A DNA stretch of 64,000 nt from Hymenopus coronatus. Taxonomy: Eukaryota; Arthropoda; Insecta; Mantodea; Hymenopodidae. Position 1 is the first letter of the stretch, and every line of letters begins with the position of its first letter. The translations under genes were made by a program, and so were the position numbers. Below the pieces are notes generated by a model. It was not told the DNA's origin. It worked only from the letters and a program-made list of their open reading frames with translations, and did not search any database. This document shows, one piece after another, positions 11,488 to 24,027 of this stretch. The DNA lies in the NCBI GenBank assembly GCA_030762935.1, contig CM060887.1:16174501-16238500 (forward strand), in the 5' to 3' direction.

Positions 11488-12267
11488 CAGCATTAAATTC
11501 CTCAGCTGTATGTTTGTTTCCCTGCAAATCCAATTCCTGTCCTGCACATGGCTTGTGTGAAAAAATAACTAAATTGACAATTGACCATAACAGTTGGCTA
11601 AACTATGAAGCCCAGGACTTAGAATACTTAGGACAATGTAAGTCACCTTTGGGATCAGCCATTTTTGTAAGATGGCTTTTTAGGTTTTTTGCATGAAAAG
11701 TTACTACATACATTAAAGTACATTTATGCAAAGTTTCAAAGCCCTTTTTAAATCTGCAATTACCTTTATATTATATTTAAAGGTCTGCATTATTAAATGT
11801 CGCATAGTGGGTGTGGCAGGTGCTGCTATTGTGGTACATAAAATTTTGCAAATTTTCATAAGGTTTTTGCACAAATTTCCTGCTTTAACCATAGATCCAT
11901 AGTGGTGTGAATACTATAACAGCAAATCATGAGAAGGCAGCATAAGTAATACAGGAACCAAGAAAATATTCTCTTTGGTTGGATGCTATTTTCTTTCTCT
12001 GTTGATCTGTTGAAAAGCACATGATTATTTTACCATCACAGCTTCCAGATGACACTTCAGGGGAAGGGAAGGAAACACCTATAAAGCTGGACACTAATTA
12101 AGATGCCTGCAAGATAAAGTTGCTGTATAAATTACATGCGACTTGGTCATTTTCTAGACTTTTAATTTTTACAATATTCTCTATGCTCAAAACTTAGCAC
12201 ATGCTTGCAAGCTAAAAATTTTGCATCTTTTCAAAATATCTTATCAAAACTAAGTATGAGATTTTCT
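11488..12267. other. No recognised feature
   Basis: AT-rich; no supported element or exon. Confidence 0.5.
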
Positions 12268-14557
12268 TTTACTTTCTCTACATAATACCCAAAATTTGAT
12301 ATTGAGATTTTACCAGCAGCGTATTTTAGGGCCCCAGTGTCTAATAAAAGCATTTTTACTTTCTCTACACGTAATATGTACAGTGCATAGAGAAGATATT
12401 ATATTGCACCCAAAAATTTGATACCAAGGTTTCACCAGAAATACATGTTTTGAGACCCCTGAATAAAAAAAATCAGAAAAATGTCCATGTGTCTCTGCGT
12501 ATGTGGGCTACTCAAAAAGGAAAAGAGCCTTAAATACTTGGTATGTGACATGGCGATTTTCCAGAAAATCTCCACACCGCCATCTGCCCTTCAAAAATTT
12601 AGTCTTTCAATAAATGGCACAAACGGTTTTGATTAAAATATCTTATGTTTAAGATACTTGCATGACAAATAAAATGTGTGTATTCAATTTTCTGGGAGTA
12701 GCCTCTTTTTTTCTGGATCGATTTTGCATAACTGGTAAACCATAAGTGATACACAAAAACTTACCACACAAAAAAATGTAGAGGACGTTAAAATACACAA
12801 TTCATGTTATATACTTTTTTTTTTTGTGGAGCTGACTGGGTTGTTGTTGTTTTTTTTATTATTATTATTAATTATTATTATAGATATTCCTTGTTATTAG
12901 TTTCAGCTTTAAAATACCTGTGTATTTGTCAAATCCTGTCCATATAAAGATGCTTCAATCACATAGCAACCAGCTTTTTAAAGATTTCACTATCAATTTA
13001 GCTAGCCTATGGTACTCCCTTATTTCCCATCTACTTGCAGGGAAGCGAGTAATAAGACCTTTTCTGCTAATTTTTTTCTCAAATATGGTTAAGCAAATAG
13101 AAGAATAAGCTTTCTAACAATTTACTGCAGAGATGTAGAAACACATACAATTTTTAGAAAAAGGTCTGTGTCCATGTGACTGAACACGGTAACTCAAAAA
13201 TGAAGTTTGTAAAATACCAAATTTGGTATCTCAGTCCAGTATCTTCCAAAGAAGTGACATAGAATTTGAGAGAAAAAATTTACATGAAAACAATTTTTAA
13301 CATTGATTTTCTCAAAAAAAAAAAAAAATGCTCTTAACAATTTCAATTGAAATCCGTATCATAAAGATATTTACATGACAAATAAAATGTATATTTTGAA
13401 TTTTCTTGGAATATCCTCTGAAGACCTCTTTAATTCTGAATTTTGTATAACTGGCAAACTGTAAGAGATAGACAAAAGTTTATTACACAAAAATGTTGAT
13501 CGAGCTAAAACACAATTTGTGCAATTTTTTTCATGGAGCTGACCATTTTTACTTTCTTACATGTACGGTGTACATGGTGTATTGCACCCAAAAATTTGAT
13601 ACAGAGGTTTCACCAGAAATACATGTTTTTGGATCCCCTGAATCCAAAAGTGACATTTTTATAAAGAAGTTTTGTGTGTGTGTGTAGCTCAGAAATGAAG
13701 CCTGTTAATTACCAAACTTAAGTTCAGTATCTCCTGAGCGACACAAAGATTTTCAAGAAAATCCCCCACCCCAGGTGCCCTTTACATGGAAGAAATTTCA
13801 GAAAATTTCGACTTAAATCTCATATTTAAATATTTATATGACAAATAAAATGTACATCTTTAATTTTCTGGGAATAGTCTCTATAAAGATCCCCTCCCAT
13901 TTTTTTGCATAACAAGTAAACCATAAGATGTAGAGCTTCTTAAAGCACACAATTTGTCATATACATTTTTTTTATGGAGTTGGCCATTTTCAAGATATTC
14001 CTTGTTATCAGTTTTAAAATCCTTTACTTTTCCCATGCAGGAACTTGTCAACTCCTGGCCATGCAAAGAAACTGATTACAATCCCATAACAACCACATTT
14101 TAAAACACTGTCTGTTTAAACTAGTGTATTCCCTTATTTCACATCTACTTATAAGGAACTAAATAATATGACTGCTTTTGCTTGTGTTTATCTTGATTAG
14201 CATGAAGTGAAGAGATGTAGAGAAAGTCATGTGAATGGAATACATCAGATTTTTAAAATATTCCTTGTTATTGGTTTTAGTTTTAGAATATTTAACTTTT
14301 TTCATATGGGAATTTGTCAACTATGGCAATGCAAAGAAATGGATTTCAACCACATGGCAACCTGCTTTTAAAAGATTTGGCTATTGCCTTAGCCTAGTGT
14401 ATACCCTTATTTCCCTTTCTGCTTATGAGAAAGAAAGTAATAACTCTTATTTCTGCTAATATTTATCTTGATCAGCTGAAGTAGGTAGAAGAATAAGCTT
14501 TTTAACAATAGTTTGTGACAGATATGCAGAGAAAATCAAGTGAATGGAACACGTCAG
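12268..14557 (+). repeat. Family A nest: one copy interrupted by two others
   Basis: An outer copy is readable in pieces 12268-12347, about 13161-13540 and 14256-14557. A second copy (12348-13160) sits at the outer copy's GCATTTTT site; the outer sequence resumes with AGAAAAAGGTCTGTG. A third copy (13541-14255) sits at its GACCATTTTT site; the outer sequence resumes with AAAATATTCCTTG. The inner copies begin ACTTTCT and end in a T-run, so junctions fall in T-tracts without other duplication. Confidence 0.8.
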
Positions 14558-14961
14558 AGTTGTATTACAGAATTACTTTTGAAATAAAAAATGTGTAGAA
14601 ATGGCAAATATTTTAGACATTGTTTTTCTCCCATTGTAATGAAGAGCTTCTATACAGGCTTCTATGGTATTGCTAAAACAGTTTTATTAATTTTATTCAA
14701 AAACAAAGCATGATAGATTAAGAAAAATGCATATATTTTAAACCAAAAGTTGTAATAATTCTTCAAGTATTGGAGACCATCCTTTTTATACCCCTGATGT
14801 GTGTGTACAAAAACTGAAGCCTCTAGTGTCAAAATTGTATGGGAAAACCTAAATTTCGCCCTTAATCCCCATTAAAAAAGAAAATAGTGTAAACCATTTA
14901 TTCCAACTGCTGGTGTTCCCAAATGGAACAAGAAATAAATCAGTCAATATTTTTCTAGAAG

Positions 14962-15003
<42 letters not shown>

Positions 15004-16211
15004 ATATCTTTGAATCGGGTTCCAGCATAAAAATTGCTAAACGTAATTTTTCTGATTATAACGGAATTTAATGGGTAAAAGAAATAAAATTGCTTGTCTG
15101 CTACCAGACACTACTGGTAATGTTCCCTTAGCATGCATTTGCAATCTCAGTTGCATCGCGCAAGCAAAAAAAAAAAAATTGCACTCCATGTAAACAGATA
15201 CTAAGCAATTAATGCGCACTTCCTTTCCACTATATTGAATTAATTTGTTAAATTTGTATTATCAGATGGCTCTAATTTAGGATTGGGCTAAGGGTTCAAT
15301 ATTTGTGAAAGTAATTAAAGATAAACTGGTGTTATTAAATTTCAAATTATGAAAATAAAGCAAGAGAAGAGGAAGCAATTATGGACATTCAGTTGATTGT
15401 GACAAAAGGTGAAAGAAACCATTTTTCTGGATGTGTGCAATGCATCAGTATTGTTTATGTAAATTTGCAAAGACCACACTTACCTGTGGGTCTCTATATG
15501 TCAGATAGAGAATTATCTAGTCATAGCTGCAAAAGGTTATTGATTTATAGCAGTTGTTTCAACATGCATGAACACTTTTTAACTTCACTTCACATCTTTA
15601 AATATTATGTAACAGTAAAATCCATGCTAGTTACTTCAGAAACCTTTCACTTGGTAACACAGAAGAGGGACCTCGAATGTCTGCCCCATAGGATTTCTTT
15701 GCAGTCGTGCACACTTGCAATGGATTGTCTAGCATGTTTATTCCTGAACACCTTTTCAGACAAGACTGTGTGAATGCTGAAATGATGTAGATTGATGAGT
15801 ATATATTGAATTAATAATTGAACAAAGGGATGACATCCATTAACAGCGGATGACTGTTTTCATAGATGTCATCTGTAAACAGTAATCTCAGACTAGGTCA
15901 CATGAATCCAACTTAATAAGCCAAGGATTCTCAATGCACAATCTTGATCCACAGTATGTGTGTGTTGGAGAGTTTAGTGGTTTTCATTTTATCCTTGCAT
16001 TCCATATAAAACAAGGTACCCGTGCTGGCACATAACTCATTCTGTTGAATGAGCTCTGCTGTGAAGAATCTCTACAAATGAGATCTGTCAAACAGGTGCA
16101 TAAAAATATCTTCCATCTGTTGTCTCTGTATTCCACCAGAGGCCCCATAGACTCTCCACAGGGTTGCCTCCATACCATACTCTGTGGATGGACAATTCAG
16201 AAAGGCAGATA
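14558..16211. other. No gene; (ATT)n microsatellite
   Basis: Holds an (ATT)n run at 14963-15003. An open frame of 130 codons at 15381-15773 has no recognisable domains and AT-rich codon use like its surroundings; I do not call it a gene. Confidence 0.45.
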
Positions 16212-17535
16212 CAAGGGGCATTCAATAAGTTCTTAGAAAAAGATAAAAAAAAAATGTTTTTGGTAGATTTTATTTTTCAACATAATCTCCTTTTAGCTTG
16301 ATACTTTTCCCACCATTTCTCCAACAGTTCTAAGTCTTCTAAAAAGTAGGATTTCAGAACGTCCTCAAAATAGACATTTGTTTGGGAGTCACTGGAGGCC
16401 AAATCTGGAGAATATGGTAGATGTAATTCAAACTTTAATTCTACAACTTTAACCATCAAAACTGCACAGGTATGCACCCTTCTATTAACTTGATAGAAGA
16501 TAATTTTTTTCTTTGCCAGGTGAGGGTATTTTTTCTTGATTTCTCCATTCAACCGGAGCAATAACAATACATAATACTCTCCATTTAGCATTCTTCCTGT
16601 CTGCAAGTAATCAATGTAGATGATTTTGCATGCATCCCAAAAAAAAAACCAAGGCTATCATCTTGTCTGCAGATTTCACCACCTTTGCCTTCTTCAGAGC
16701 CAAACTACTTTTGTCTCTGGAGTATAGTAATATATCCATGTTTATTCAGTTGTGTGTTGATGCAGAAACTCATCAGGCTTGCGCCAGTAAAGTACCAAAC
16801 CAGCTTCCAAATCTATAACACATTTTGTTAATTCTCCATTGAGAGTAAGTACAGCACCCATCTTTGTCAGACCTAATTTTTTGTGCATAATTGAGAACGT
16901 ACCTTGTGATATGCTAGTGGCATGTGCTATTTCTGAACTTGGATTTGTCAATCACTCAAAAGTATATTCTGGCTTTTGTCAATCATTTCGGAGGAAGTTA
17001 TTTCTATTGGATTTCCAGAATTATGTTTATCATTTGTGGATGTACGGCTATGTCATTTATCCAATTGTAAATTGTTGCAACTGCAGGAACAGATGTGCCA
17101 TGAACTTCATCCAACTTAGCTTTTATATCTTTCAGTGTTGAGCCTTTTAAATAGAACTGTTTAATCTCACACAACTTGTACAAGATTGTTGATGACTGCC
17201 TCTGTGGTCGAGTGGTCAGCGAGCTGACTTCTCACCTGGAGTCCCGGGTTCGATTCCCGGCTGGGGCGGGGAATTTTTCTGTAGCTAGAATTATTCCCTA
17301 TCCCCCACAGAGTCTGGAAGTATGTATGTGAGAGTGAACGTGTGTGTGTGTTTGAGGAAAATAAAATGGTTTAAACCTACAGATGAGTAGTTTCAAGTGC
17401 AAAGCCCCCCCCCCCCCCCCCCCGCCCCGATATGACCTTAGATGTTAAAGGGGCTAAATTTTTTTTTTTTTTTTTTAATATATATATATGAGTGTGATTT
17501 CTTGGATTTTCTAAGGACTTATTGAATGCCCCTCA
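16212..17535 (-). mobile_element. mariner element with decayed transposase
   Basis: The ends are inverted repeats: GGGGCATTCAATAAGTTCTT on the left and its near complement (AAGGACTTATTGAATGCCCC) on the right. Each is flanked by a TA duplication (16210-16211, 17536-17537). On the - strand the broken reading frame shows mariner blocks in order. These are an N-terminal helix-turn-helix (STLKDIKAKLDEVHGTSVPA, near 17100), ISQGTFSIMHKKLGLTKMGA (near 16900), DLEAGLVLYWRKPDEFL (near 16790), PHLAKKKIIFYQ, PYSPDLAS (near 16400) and a C-terminal YFLEDLELLEKW. Frameshifts and stops make it inactive. A SINE lies inside its 5' part. Confidence 0.9.
17196..17495 (+). repeat. SINE, GCCTCTG family, inserted in mariner
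   Basis: tRNA-like head GCCTCTGTGGTCGAGTGGTC (box A) with a perfect T-arm, CCGGGTTCGATTCCCGG. Then comes the family body with GAATTATTCCCTATCCCCCA and GTCTGGAAGTATG, a C-run at 17406-17423, GATATGACCTTAGATG and a terminal T/TA tract. It is less diverged than the copies at 8.0 and 37.2 kb. The anticodon arm does not pair, so it is not a tRNA gene. The 3' boundary is approximate. Confidence 0.85.
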
Positions 17536-20500
17536 TACCACTCAAGGCAGTTAGTAACTCTTAATTGTGGATCCTTATTCAACTTTACTTTTTGTGAGCA
17601 ATTTCTGCAGGAAGGATCTCATCTCAGTATATTCCTGCTAGCCATGTGTCTTAGAAAACTACTTTTGCAGAGAAGAGAATTCAAAGTGGGTCACAGAATT
17701 TTGATACAGTGCACAAATGTCTTCAATGTTAGCTTCTCTGACAGACCTTCAATTATATCATATTGACATAGCAGGTAATTGGAGCTTATATCCCAATGTA
17801 GGCTAAGAACTGAAATCTTGATATCTGTTGTGTTTTTTTGCTCATTTGGCTATAGGAAATTTATGCCTAAGCAGACCCATCATCTCATAGGTTTATAGCA
17901 TCCTTATCGTCTTTGTTAGCTGAAAGATCATCCATGACACTTTGATCCAAAAAGAAAAGTACTAAAAGTAAGTCTGTATAATTACTTGTCATCTAGTGGA
18001 TTCCATTTTCTTGATTAACCTTGAACCAAAAGAATCGTATCTAATCTCTCTCTACCAAGCTCAGCTGAAGAAGGCTTCGTCACCAATTAATTGTTGGTAT
18101 TTGCTGGTACTTCTAGTATCAAATGGGGCAAGATTAAAGTGAATCGTTGAGCAAAGATGAACTTTGCTTGACATGGTCTCAAAACTATTCTGCATTTGTT
18201 TCTCCCTTTATGAAATGGAGTAAGAAGAAAGTGTGTTTGGGTGGCTCAATTGGTTAAGTGCTGGCCTTTTTATCCTAAGGTTGTGGCTCAACCCCAATCC
18301 AGACTAATGGCTTTCTCCTATCTACATGCTCCTTGATAATATAATCTATTTTGGGTAAGTTATAAGTCTTACAAAATTGAGCATCACCAATTCCTCTTTG
18401 TCGTAGAAGAGTTTTCTTGGTATTGTTAAGGTTGGAAGACAATTGCATTTTCTTTCCTGAATAGAAAGACAATTCATCTAATTGAAAGTTGTCATGAAAG
18501 GTTTTCAGAATTTTCAGGTTTCTTGATGCGAGTGTTTAGTCATACAAATCCTTAATTTCCATCCCTAAATCCCAGAAGCATCACACATTGAAGAGAATTT
18601 TTAGCAACTGAATGAATAAAGTTTACGTTGTATGGTTGATGGAAATCCCTGTTATATTACTGCTAAGTTTGTGAAATGTGATGTGGACATCTACCACTTG
18701 GCAGATGACGTTGGATTGGCTTCAACCATCCAATATAAGTATTTTATCCTTCTGATTGGACCAGTTTTCCAGATTTTAGCTGTCTAAATCCTGGAAGCGT
18801 GAATGAGACTAGAGTGTTGTTGATACTGGAGACATCAAGCTAGGTGTTATAATTTGTTGTTCAAATTGTCTGATTAGCTTTCATTAAAAAAGTGTCTCAC
18901 TGATATTGAAATAAATAATTGCGCTGGAAATGTTTGGTCTTACTGCACCAATTTTAGCTGTTGGTGAGCCTTATAGATAGTGGTGTAATAATGAATAGGA
19001 CAGGAAACACAGATATTACTCAATGAGTATTTCTATTCTATTTGGGTGGACATACTTATTAAGCATGTTTTTCAGTCTTGGTGTAGAAATATGTTAAACA
19101 CAAGGGTAAACAACAATATGTGCATTAGATAAATGATGCATTTGTGAAGCTGGTTGTTGAGCAACTTGATTTCAGAATCGGTGAGACATATTATAAATGT
19201 TAAAGAACAATGCTTGTCCTATTTATCACCATTTTGTGCATCATGGTTATGATTAAGGCCTAAGAATCAGCAACTTTTACTTTTTCATGTGTCCATGTAT
19301 TTTGATTCCTTGGCAGTGTTACGCCCAATGTTCTTTTTATTCATAGAATTAGTACATAGATTGTTTAGAATTGTGTTCAAGTTATCCAGATTTGGAATGG
19401 ATATAAAGAATTGCCACAAGTTTGGCTATGATAGTGTTTTTTTTATATGAATCTGCTGAGATACTAAGCTCCATTCACTTCATTTAAATATTCCATTAAT
19501 TCTAAAATGGTTTCTTGGATGATATTTTTCACATACACAAGTTTCAACTCGCATCCACAAAAAAAAAAATAGCATGGAATATCTTTTGGTGCTAATATCC
19601 TACCATATCCATTTATACTTTTTCTTAATTCTTCGATCGTATTATGAACGTGATTGTGATTGTTCCAGGAAAATGGGAGTATTTATTACTTTAAAGATAA
19701 TATGGGTACACTTGGATGATACAATTCTTGTTTCCCTATCTTTTATAAGGTCATCTTTCTTTTTGAATGTGAAGGCTATCGACTGGAATACCATCACAAG
19801 TGCTTATGGTTTACCTTTCGGGTAGCCACACGAGAATACGTGTTTGTTGACTATTAAAAGAATGCGTCCTTGTTTATGGAGGATTCATTGTTCCAAAAGT
19901 GCATCCAGAAAAGGTTATTTGATAGTTTGACATGAGCTGTATTTTGTGATGGAGATGGTCCTGAAGTTTGAATTAGATGCTGTCTCAGTTGTCATTGATA
20001 TTTTGTTTGTTTTGCATGACTCGTCAAGTTATAAAGCTTGACCAGTGTCACTTCTACCTAGAGTAAGTCAGTATTCTTCTAGTGCAGAAGTGCACAGGGG
20101 AACCCCAAAACTTATGAAGCTTTCAGTTGTAGTGCAGGAAACTTTTAGAGCATTGTAATAACTGAAACATACTCTGCGCAAAACTTTTCATGATTAGTGA
20201 CAAAATGACATTGTTATTTGATTAAGCATTGGAGATATGTTTCTCACAATGTAAAGTATATTCATATTACTCTTGGGAATTGCATGCTGTTGCCAGTACC
20301 TGATCCAGACAGCTGGAAAAGGTGGCTGAGCTTTCCCAGCTAACTTGAAAGCTAGAGGTATGAACAGAAGCTTGTGTGTTCACAATTGGGGGAATAAACT
20401 TGTCCCCTGAGGACAGCAACATGTCCAGGGGAAGGAAGTACTCAAGATAAATCAAAAGTAACATCACTAGGAGAAAGACATCCATTAGACCCTTCTTCAA

Positions 20501-21193
20501 AAGTTTTGTGAAAGGGTCTGGTAGCTCATCCATGTCAAATTCTTACTCTTAAGCTACAAAATAAATGCCAACTGATAAATTTATAACGGCAACGAATTAT
20601 CGGCCGATATTGAAATTCCTCAGATCTATACCAGAATATACAAGATTGGTTTAAAAATGATATGAAAATAAGACAATGTAAAGAATTAAATGAAACAAAA
20701 TAACATAGAAACAATTTGAAATATTTGGAAAGGTTGACAAATAATATCCCAAGGAGCATACAGTTACTGACACCAAGGACATAAAAATCCAGGACAATGC
20801 AAAGATGGAAGTTGGCACAGGCTAAGAAGCCTTATCTTTGAAGTGGGACGAATTGCTTACAGGAAAAATTTGCATAAAAATATAAGTAAACTGAACTATT
20901 TTGTGTTTTTGTTTTAGAGCTGTATTCACCTTTGCTAATAGATTGCAATTGTTTGATCATTGAAAACTTTTTTCTTGAGCCTGTTAAATTTTGCTCTTAT
21001 TCCCACGTGTACTCGTTACATTACAGAAAAGGTACTTAGAAATTTTAGATTATTAAATTTTAGCACAATGAATTGTTCATTAGGTTATTATTCTAAGTTT
21101 TGTGAAAAGAGAAAAGCATGTGTTTATTAGCATTTACATAATGATGTGAATGTTAGTGCTGTGTATAATTGAATGATGAGTTTATGCTTGTAG
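17536..21193. other. No confident feature; SINE head fragment at 18237-18303
   Basis: GGGTGGCTCAATTGGTTAAG followed by GTGGCTCAACCCCAATCC near 18237-18303 looks like a tRNA-derived head on the + strand. The rest is intron. An open frame on the - strand at 20267-20533 is locally less AT-rich but unrecognised. Parts of 18.3-20.1 kb may be an old retroelement; I could not find a decisive motif. Confidence 0.4.
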
Positions 21194-21300
21194 GTGGAGA
21201 AAGAACTTCGGGATATTTGTTCGGACATCTTGGGTGTCCTAGATAAGCACCTCATTCCCTGTGCCTCTACTGGCGAGTCAAAAGTATTCTACTACAAAAT
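21194..21300 (+). CDS. 14-3-3epsilon: 14-3-3 epsilon, internal coding exon (about residues 89-124)
   Basis: The acceptor is TTGTAG ending at 21193 and the donor is AAAAT|GTAAGT, a near-consensus site. The exon encodes [20 protein letters not shown] then [15 protein letters not shown] plus two bases of the next Met (phase 2). This is the helix 4 to 5 region that shapes the ligand groove. The sequence joins in frame with the exons on both sides. The short upstream pyrimidine tract is weak, but the frame and conservation leave no doubt. Confidence 0.97.
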
Positions 21301-22489
21301 GTAAGTTTACATTTGAAACTACTTACAAATGCATGTTAGCATTGGAGCATTGTCAGGGAAATGAAATTGTTTGATTTTTAAATTAATACTGTGCACATGT
21401 TTATCCTAGATTCTGGGCTGATCCACACATTTGTGTATGTTGAATTTTCTATTGTAAACACCCATGTTTACTACTGCCCAAAAATTACACAACAAATGAC
21501 TGTCAGAATAGCAGGTGATAGCAGTTACTTAAAGTAGCAGTGGATATCATCTTAACCTCTTTAAGTGTCCCAAGATCAAATTGGGACAGTTGTATTTTAA
21601 TTTTTGTTCCCAACGAGTTTTTATATTTTGGGAGATTAAATTATAAATTGTATTCTTTGGATTAACATGGTTATTAATCTAAACAACACATGTTGGAAAT
21701 CAAACTTTGATTTTATTAATGAGGCGTTCTAGGGGTGGGGTCTTATGATATCTTGGAACTGCATCAACTTTTTATGGGTACTTTAATTCAGACATTGATA
21801 CAAAGCAGAGTTAAGATGAATAAATATATATATATATATATATATAATGTATCAAACGGAATGCCACTGGCTGCCATTACTTTGTCTCGTTCAACGTGAA
21901 ATCCTAATTTGTATATCTGAAATGTGTGATGAATAATTTGTGAATAGACAAGTGTAGAATTTCTTTCAAAAACGGGATTAACATGACCGTTATAACATTT
22001 GATGAATAAAAGTAAAAGATTTTGAATGAATTCAAATACATGATACAAACAGAAATGCTGTATCTCCAAAACAGCAATTAAGTAAACATTACATGATTAA
22101 AGGCTTGGAGAACAGTATCATTCTGTTGGGATATGGCTAGTGTATCAAAAACATTGCTGGCTTAATAAATATTTAAAGTGGTGTGTACTTGTTTCGGATC
22201 GGCTCCCTGAACGCATCTGGCATTGACAGTAGGATCACTTGTATGTACCATAGAGTTGGGAAAGCTGCCATTGCTGTATATTATGGACTTGTCAGAGAGT
22301 AATTGAAGGGTTATCATGCTAAAGGGGCTAAGTAATAAAATGTAATTTTTAATTTATTCAATATAAACTTTATTAATAGAAATAATAAAGTACTAACTCC
22401 ACATTGACTTTAGGAAGCAAAATTATCACTTGGCATGTTCAAAAAATAACAGATAAACTCACTTTTCTAAATAAATTGGTTCTGAAATG

Positions 22490-23061
22490 CTGAATGGGCT
22501 AAGTCCACCAAAACATTTGCAATTTTTCTACCTCTACTAAGCAGTTAATTGTTCAGTCTGGCACAATTCACCATAGAACTGTTTGTGCACTGCAGGTAGG
22601 TATTCCATCACACTTTTGAGGTCTTTTTTCTTCTCTGAAGACAATCCTGTGACCTACCTGAATGTGATCATATTGAAATCTTCACTTTGCCAACTTTTTT
22701 CAATACTCTTATCGTTTCCCATCCCTCTATTTCACCAAATGTCTTTTTTACCTGAATACCCCTGGCATAGTGATTTTAATCCATGAGGCAGAACTTAAAT
22801 TAACCTTAGTTGTATTAATGATCATATCAGCTGCTTGCTGAAAGTCCATAAAATAACTTTCTTTCATCTGAACAACTTGAAATGGTGTTTACTGCGAGCT
22901 GTTGCTATGATGTTAATTACATCATCTGGAACAAAATGTTTGCATACCTTTGCTCTTGTTTCTATAACTGCAAAGTCATGGTCACAAGCTAAAAAGCTGT
23001 CGCTGGAAACTAAATATTTGTGTTCTATTGACTGATAGGCACCACAGCCAATCAAATCTTT
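22490..23061 (-). pseudogene. C-terminal part of a transposon-associated protein (DNC-x-QNKN family)
   Basis: On the - strand the frame reads EHKYLVSSDSFLACDHDFAV then IETRAKVCKHFVPDDVINII. It continues in degraded form with MKESYFMDFQQAADMI and WIKITMPGVFR. This is the C-terminal layout of an uncharacterised animal protein family, usually multicopy and transposon-like, whose upstream part carries a DNC(S/A)-x-QNKN motif. That upstream part is at 25880-26700 on the same strand. The LINE and a family A copy lie between the halves. Family assignment is from memory of its motifs; no Pfam name is claimed. Confidence 0.6.
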
Positions 23062-23982
23062 TTTTTTTTCCAAATCAAATCTTTTATTGTTCTTTATAAC
23101 ATGTTACAATGGACAGGATTGAAAACATAGTTTAAGAACAATGTCAGCATTTATAATGTAATATATAATAAATATTTAAACAAGTACAATACAGGATAAA
23201 CAATGAAACGAGAGCTTGTGTGCATACTAACCACATACATGCAGGTGAGGAGATGCCAAAGAAAAAAAAAGTGAATTAGTTAAAATACTATCTTGTCATT
23301 TAGGAATTCATCAATACTGTAGTATACTTTGTTTATAAGAAATTTTGTTAGTATGTGTTTGAACTTGGAGAATGGGGTAGTATTACGAAAGTTTAATGGT
23401 AGTTTATTGAATAATTTACTACCTATATAATCAGTCTTTTTTTCATATAGTCTTAGTCTATGTGTTTGGGTTATCAGGTCCTGTCTTCCTCTTGTATTGT
23501 AGTTATGGGTCGATGAATTTTGTGGGAGTGACCTGTTATATATACACAGAATGGATTTTAATATGAAGATGCTGGGAAGAGTAAGCAAGGATAAACTTTT
23601 AAAAGCTTCCCTATATGAGCTATTCATTGGCAATTTTGCAATGTATCTGATAGCTCGTTTCTGCAATATGAAGATTCTATTAAAATTGATGTTAGATGTT
23701 GACCCCCATAATTCTATACCATATGTGATTGTTGAATATATTAAAGCAAAGTAGACTATCTTTGCAGTGTCAGCTGATATGAACTTGGATATATTTCGCA
23801 AAACAAAAAGTGCTGAACATAGTTTTTTTTCGATCTTACTAATATGTTCATTCCAAGTCAATTTACTGTCAACAGTTATACCCAGTATGTTGACCATTGC
23901 AACAGGTAAGATTATATCAGTATCTATGCTAAGATGAGGCTCAAAGTAGGTGTTTTTAAAGTCAAAAACTATAAATTCACCT

Positions 23983-24027
<45 letters not shown>

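Larger units (their letters stand above)
6501..21193 (+). other. 14-3-3epsilon: 14-3-3 epsilon intron, 14.7 kb
   Basis: GTACAT donor and TGTAG acceptor. The intron holds family A copies, SINEs and a mariner element, listed separately. Nothing in it looks like a conserved alternative exon of this gene. Confidence 0.9.

Noticed and set aside
15381..15773. A 130-codon open frame
   Set aside because: No domain, no similarity I can recall, codon use like the surrounding intron, and no splice or promoter context.
17196..17268. A tRNA gene
   Set aside because: Box A, box B and T-arm are good, but the anticodon arm does not pair and the SINE body follows; two other copies show the same body.
18660..18780. 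HLADDV on the + strand as a reverse transcriptase motif
   Set aside because: No other RT motif at the right distance on either strand.
20267..20533. An 88-codon - strand frame with hydrophobic stretch
   Set aside because: Composition stands out slightly, but no family or gene structure supports it.
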